From positions 1 through 9,753 of the forward strand of contig UQTU01000024.1 of assembly GCA_900544135.1 (NCBI GenBank): 9,753 nucleotides of DNA. The letters are read 5' to 3'. The notes under the pieces are model-generated. The model had not been told where the DNA came from and did not search any database. It saw only the letters and a program-made list of their open reading frames with translations. This DNA comes from an uncultured Collinsella sp. GTDB lineage: Bacteria; Actinomycetota; Coriobacteriia; Coriobacteriales; Coriobacteriaceae. The translations under genes were made by a program, and so were the position numbers. Positions 6,298 to 9,753 of this stretch are shown here, in pieces; position 1 is the stretch's first letter; each line of letters opens with the position of its first letter.

Positions 6298-7503
6298 CTA
6301 CGACAGCGCAATACCGCCAAGCCAGCCCCAGCGCACGCCAGAGCCAGTGCCGTAGAACCCAATGAACGAGTCAAGCGACCTCGACGTGATGGCGCCCTCG
6401 TTACTCATAACGATGCCGCCGCCAACGTAGATGCCCACGTGGCCATAGATCAGGCCCGGTATGCCGGTACCGCTATGCGATGAGTCGGCAACAATCATGC
6501 CCACCTGCAGCGCCGAGCGGTCGGAGCTATAGCACCAGGCGTTAAACATATCGCACGCGTTACCGCCAAAGTAGCCAACGCCGGCGTTACGGAAGACATT
6601 GGTAACCCACGCCGCGCACCAGTTCTGCCCCGGCGAAGGCGTGGAGTAGCACGCGTTGACGACGGCCTGCTGCTTGCCCGAGCCGGCATTCTGCTGCGGA
6701 GTTCCGGGCGCATACGATCCACCGCCCGAGCTCGAACCACCCGAGTAGGAATTGTTCTTGTTCGCGGCGGCCGCGGCAGCAGCGGCCTTCCTGGCAGCCT
6801 CCTCGGCCTGGGCGGCAGCGAGAATCTCGGAATCACGCTGAGCCATGAGCTCCTTGACATCGTCAGAGAGGCCGTTCAGAACCGTCTGGACCTCCTGCTG
6901 CTTGGCCTGCATGTCCTGCATCTGGGCAGTCTGCTGATCCTTGAGCTTCTCCAAGTCGGCCTTCTGCGACTCGAGCTCGGTCTTTTGCGCATCGAGCTCT
7001 TCCTGGATGGTCTGAATGTCCTCGATGGCGTCGCGGTCGCTCTTGTTGATCTTCTCAACATAGTGCGCATTGGCGACGAGCTCCTCAAACGAGCCCGAGG
7101 CGAGCAGCAGCGACAGGATGTTGGTGCCGCCCGACTTATAGCTGGCGGAAACGCGATCGGAAAGATCGCCGCGCTTCTTTTTGAGCTCGGCCTTCTTTTC
7201 GTCAATCTGCGCCTGCGTGCTGTCAATCTGGCCCTGTACGCCCTCGATATCGTTGAGGGTCTGGGCGTTCTTGTTGGCCAGCGCCGCGTATTCATTTGCG
7301 ATGCTGTCGAGCTGGGCCTGGACCTCGTCAAGCTGAGCCTGGGCCGCATTGAGCTTGTCGGTGGTTTCCTTGGTGGCCTCCGCAGCATGGGCGCGAGCGG
7401 GCAGACCAAAAAGAACGGCTGCAGAAGCTGCGCCGAACAGGGCCTTGAGGGCAGTGCGACGCGAAAGCTCCTGGGAAAGGATGGAATCGCTGTTTGGTGA
7501 CAT
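6298..7503 (-). CDS. Secreted peptidoglycan hydrolase: coiled coil plus CHAP/NlpC-P60-like domain
   Basis: The 401-residue product probably cleaves cell-wall peptide cross-links outside the membrane. Residues 1-40 form a signal with SRRTALK followed by a hydrophobic stretch and the AHA cleavage region, which resembles a twin-arginine (Tat) signal although the residue before the leucine is alanine, not phenylalanine. Residues 44-235 are a long coiled coil rich in Gln, Glu, Lys and Ala, like the PcsB/CwlO type of hydrolase regulator region. An Ala-rich stretch and a Gly/Ser linker (about 228-280) lead to the catalytic domain. Candidate catalytic residues are Cys296 in NWCAAWV and His355 in GHVGIYV. 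The ATG at 7503-7501 has GGAG five bases upstream. It is divergent from galE. The domain could be classed as CHAP or NlpC/P60; I cannot separate these from sequence alone. Confidence 0.9.
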   Translation of the reverse strand: MSPNSDSILSQELSRRTALKALFGAASAAVLFGLPARAHAAEATKETTDKLNAAQAQLDEVQAQLDSIANEYAALANKNAQTLNDIEGVQGQIDSTQAQIDEKKAELKKKRGDLSDRVSASYKSGGTNILSLLLASGSFEELVANAHYVEKINKSDRDAIEDIQTIQEELDAQKTELESQKADLEKLKDQQTAQMQDMQAKQQEVQTVLNGLSDDVKELMAQRDSEILAAAQAEEAARKAAAAAAAANKNNSYSGGSSSGGGSYAPGTPQQNAGSGKQQAVVNACYSTPSPGQNWCAAWVTNVFRNAGVGYFGGNACDMFNAWCYSSDRSALQVGMIVADSSHSGTGIPGLIYGHVGIYVGGGIVMSNEGAITSRSLDSFIGFYGTGSGVRWGWLGGIALS

Positions 7504-7524
7504 ATCTACTCCGTTACATGTTTA

Positions 7525-7530
7525 TTTATA
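7525..7530 (-). promoter_or_regulatory. Possible -10 of the hydrolase gene
   Basis: The minus strand reads TATAAA 22 bases before the ATG, in an AT-rich stretch. No convincing -35 is present, and the short 5' leader implied is a mild concern. Confidence 0.3.
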
Positions 7531-7727
7531 TGTCGCTCAACTCATACATATTAGCGTACATCCGGCGCATCCCAACGATTTCCACGAACGGCAGCAAACC
7601 GTATGGTCGGCGGCTCATATGCAAACGTCAAGGTCGAGGGTATGCCCACGCCAAACATTTCCATGAGCACGTTAGCATGTTCATCTGCTTTTCCTGCCCT
7701 GCACGTTTTGGGTACCCCTGCCTGCGC

Positions 7728-7733
7728 TATACT
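7728..7733 (+). promoter_or_regulatory. -10 element of galE
   Basis: TATACT lies 37 bases upstream of the galE ATG. The -35 position (GTTTTG region) is weak. The same TATACT form is found at the LacI-type gene, and murB carries a similar TATATT, which suggests the organism relies on a good -10. Confidence 0.5.
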
Positions 7734-7770
7734 CCCCTCAAGAAGTGTTCCTGATTCGATAGGAGACTAC

Positions 7771-8832
7771 ATGTCCAAAGCACTCGACCCCAAAGACACC
7801 TGCGTCCTCGTAACCGGTGGCGCCGGCTTTATCGGCTCGCACACCGTCGTTCAGCTGCTCGAGGGCGGCTACCAGGTCGTCATCGTCGATGATCTCTCCA
7901 ACTCCAGCGCCGTCGCCGTCGACCGCGTCAAGACCATCGTGGGCGAAGAGGCTGCCAAGAACCTCACCTTCTACAAGGCCAACGTGCTCGACCGCGATGC
8001 GATGAACAAGATCTTCGATACCCATCAGATCGACCGTGTCATCCACTTTGCCGGCTTTAAGGCCGTCGGCGAGTCGGTGAGCAAGCCCGTCGAGTACTAC
8101 CACAACAACATCGAGAACACCCTGGTGCTCATCGACGTCATGCGCAACCATGGCTGCAAGTCCATCATCTTCTCGAGCTCCTCGACCGTCTACGGCGACC
8201 CGGACAACCCGCCCGTCACCGAGGAAGACCCCAAGAAGCCCGCAACCAACCCCTATGGCTGGACCAAGTGGATGATCGAGCAGATCCTTATGGACGTCCA
8301 CACCGCCGACCCCGAGTGGGACGTCGTGCTGCTCCGTTACTTCAACCCCATCGGCGCTCATCCGTCGGGCCTGATCGGCGAGGACCCCAAGGGCATCCCC
8401 AACAACCTGGTGCCCTATGTCGCCCAGGTCGCCGTGGGCAAGCTCGAGGCCGTTCAGGTCTATGGCAACGACTACCCCACCCCCGACGGCACCGGCGTGC
8501 GCGACTACATCCACGTGTGCGATCTGGCCTCTGGTCACGTTGCCGCCCTTAACTGGATGAACGGCAAAACCGGCGTCGAGATCTTTAACCTGGGCACCGG
8601 CACCGGCACCTCGGTACTCGAGGTCGTCGCCGCCTTCTCCAAGGCCTGCGGCAAGGAGCTGCCCTACGTGATCCGCGAGCGCCGCGCCGGCGACATCGCT
8701 GCCAACTGGTGCGATGCCTCCAAGGCCGAGCGCATGATGGGCTGGAAGGCCCAGTACGACATCGCGGACATGTGCCGCGATAGCTGGAACTGGCAGAGCC
8801 ACAACCCCAACGGCTTCGCCGACGCCGAGTAG
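7771..8832 (+). CDS. galE: UDP-glucose 4-epimerase GalE
   Basis: GalE interconverts UDP-glucose and UDP-galactose in the Leloir pathway and supplies sugar for surface polysaccharides. The 353-residue length is close to that of the E. coli enzyme. The Rossmann motif GGAGFIGS (residues 16-23) binds NAD. The catalytic triad of the short-chain dehydrogenase type is seen as the serine in FSSSSTVYG (about Ser137) and the Tyr-Lys pair in YGWTK (Tyr162, Lys166). The LRYFNPIGAHPSG segment and the C-terminal GDIAANWCDASKAE region are typical of GalE substrate binding. The ATG at 7771 has AGGAG six bases upstream; the open frame runs further upstream to 7603 without a ribosome site. It has its own promoter and terminator, so it is likely monocistronic. 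No other gal gene is next to it. Confidence 0.97.
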   Translation: MSKALDPKDTCVLVTGGAGFIGSHTVVQLLEGGYQVVIVDDLSNSSAVAVDRVKTIVGEEAAKNLTFYKANVLDRDAMNKIFDTHQIDRVIHFAGFKAVGESVSKPVEYYHNNIENTLVLIDVMRNHGCKSIIFSSSSTVYGDPDNPPVTEEDPKKPATNPYGWTKWMIEQILMDVHTADPEWDVVLLRYFNPIGAHPSGLIGEDPKGIPNNLVPYVAQVAVGKLEAVQVYGNDYPTPDGTGVRDYIHVCDLASGHVAALNWMNGKTGVEIFNLGTGTGTSVLEVVAAFSKACGKELPYVIRERRAGDIAANWCDASKAERMMGWKAQYDIADMCRDSWNWQSHNPNGFADAE

Positions 8833-8854
8833 CAAAAACCTACATACCGCTCTT

Positions 8855-8888
8855 GCCCCGATCTCACGTTGTGAGGTCGGGGCTTTTT
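8855..8888 (+). terminator. Rho-independent terminator of galE
   Basis: A 13-bp stem (GCCCCGATCTCAC with its partner, one G-U pair) has a three-base loop and is followed by TTTTT. It begins 22 bp after the galE stop. Confidence 0.93.
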
Positions 8889-8937
8889 CATGGCATGTAA
8901 CCATTCGCCGAAAATCGACCAACTTTTTTATCTTGCC

Positions 8938-8967
8938 TGTACATGTTTAAACAACATGTTTTACAAT
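8938..8967 (+). promoter_or_regulatory. Promoter of malQ with a palindrome in the spacer
   Basis: TGTACA (8938-8943) and TACAAT (8962-8967) are separated by 18 bp; the former matches four of six consensus positions and the latter five of six. The spacer contains the exact 10-bp palindrome TGTTTAAACA (8944-8953), and the octamer ACATGTTT occurs twice at 8941-8948 and 8954-8961. A regulator binding in the spacer would control malQ. Nothing in the window shows which one. Confidence 0.55.
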
Positions 8968-9052
8968 AGGCGTATCGAATCAGAACATCGGAGGCGGACT
9001 GCACACCCATCGGCAGGCCGACCCCACAACAAGAAGGTTGGTGAGCGCATTC

Positions 9053-9753
9053 ATGGAGCGTGCAAGCGGCGTCCTCATGCCCGTCTCATCTCTGCCCGGA
9101 CCATACGGAATCGGCGGCTTTGGCTGGAATGCCTACGACTTCGTCGATTTTCTCGCCTCGTGCAAACAACATTACTGGCAGCTTCTGCCCCTTACGACGA
9201 CCAGCTATGGCGATTCGCCCTATCAGTCGTTCTCGGCCCGCGCAGGCAACCCCAACTTTATCGACTTTGCCGAGCTTATCGAGGCAGGGTATCTGGAGCA
9301 GCGCGATATCGATGGCGTGTATCTGGGATCCGACCCCAGCAATGTCGACTACGGTGCCATCTTTGGTGGCCGCCGTCAGATTCTCGACCGCGCCGCCGAG
9401 CGCTTTACTGCCGACAAGCCGGCCGATTTCGATGACTTTATCCAGGCCAACGAGGACTGGCTCATCCCCTACTGTGAGTTCATGACCGTCAAAGAGGAGT
9501 GCGGTCTCAAGGCGTTTTGGGAGTGGCCCGCGGAGCTCCGCACCCGCGGCGAGGCTTCCGCCAAGGTCTGCGCCGACCATCCGGCGCGTATGCTCTACCA
9601 CCAGATGACACAGTACTTCTTCGATCGCCAGTGGAGCCGCCTCAAGGCCTATGCCAACGAGCGCGACATCCTCATCATCGGCGACCTGCCCATCTATGTC
9701 TCGCGTGACTCCGTCGAGATGTGGGCGACACCTGAGCTCTTTAAGATCGACGC
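9053..9753 (+). CDS. malQ: 4-alpha-glucanotransferase MalQ (amylomaltase), C-terminus cut by window edge
   Basis: MalQ (glycoside hydrolase family 77) transfers glucan segments between maltodextrins in the cytoplasm and frees glucose, in maltose and glycogen use. The visible 233 residues include the N-terminal GH77 pattern SGVLMPVSSLPGPYGIG (5-21), the substrate-channel segment WQLLPLTTTSYGDSPYQSFS, and the conserved GDLPIYVSRDSVEMW toward the end. The catalytic aspartate lies beyond the edge. The start is uncertain. The ATG at 9053 is followed by the usual family beginning and has GGTGAG about eight bases before it. In-frame GTG (9041) and TTG (9038) also exist next to AAGAAGG. A strong GGAGG at 8990-8994 precedes an in-frame CTG at 8999, which would add 18 residues. 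The promoter at 8938-8967 lies just upstream. Confidence 0.95.
   Translation, partial: MERASGVLMPVSSLPGPYGIGGFGWNAYDFVDFLASCKQHYWQLLPLTTTSYGDSPYQSFSARAGNPNFIDFAELIEAGYLEQRDIDGVYLGSDPSNVDYGAIFGGRRQILDRAAERFTADKPADFDDFIQANEDWLIPYCEFMTVKEECGLKAFWEWPAELRTRGEASAKVCADHPARMLYHQMTQYFFDRQWSRLKAYANERDILIIGDLPIYVSRDSVEMWATPELFKID

Noticed and set aside
7738..8922. 394-codon open frame on the minus strand over galE
   Set aside because: It is the antisense shadow of galE, rich in Val, Gly, Asp and Ala repeats, with no recognisable domain.

Overview
The window looks like a chromosomal segment of a high-GC Gram-positive bacterium, most probably an actinomycete-type gut organism such as a member of the Coriobacteriia (Collinsella-like). 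This is inferred from GC-rich codon use, a two-SIS-domain sugar isomerase beside HutC-type regulators, a coiled-coil NlpC/P60-like secreted hydrolase, and sugar-metabolism genes (galE, malQ). No ribosomal RNA, tRNA, integrase, transposase or CRISPR array is visible, so the assignment rests on style and not on a marker gene.

Left part (1-3216, all minus strand). Transcription runs right to left: a small uncharacterised protein (2480-2968), two adjacent and overlapping GntR/UTRA regulators (1674-2441 and 976-1689), then a sugar-phosphate isomerase/deglycase-like protein with SIS domains that runs off the left edge. A near-perfect inverted repeat of the GntR operator kind (802-820) lies just upstream of the SIS gene. 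This points to a locally regulated (amino)sugar-phosphate catabolic operon continuing left of the window. A 31-bp-arm perfect inverted repeat (3090-3162) separates this group from the next gene.

Middle (3217-5459). A LacI-family repressor (minus) and murB (plus) are divergent around a 183-bp promoter region. murB ends at a strong 14-bp-stem terminator that faces the convergent gene on the other side.

Accessory-looking stretch (5460-6297). A lower-GC hypothetical gene appears to have lost its start: a single-base frameshift in an A4 run would join it to an upstream ATG. Next to it is a rho-independent terminator, then a 125-nt element with 28-bp perfect inverted termini and an inner hairpin, in the 3' untranslated region of the following hydrolase gene.

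Right part (6298-9753). A secreted peptidoglycan hydrolase (coiled coil plus CHAP/NlpC-like domain, Tat-like signal) is divergent from galE (UDP-glucose 4-epimerase), which has its own -10 element and terminator. The start of malQ (4-alpha-glucanotransferase) follows behind a promoter whose spacer holds a 10-bp palindrome. galE and malQ are ordinary sugar metabolism, and murB and the hydrolase are cell wall genes. I see no clear evidence of a wholly new system; the most unusual items are the two large palindromic elements, the tandem GntR pair with its operator, and the frameshifted hypothetical gene.
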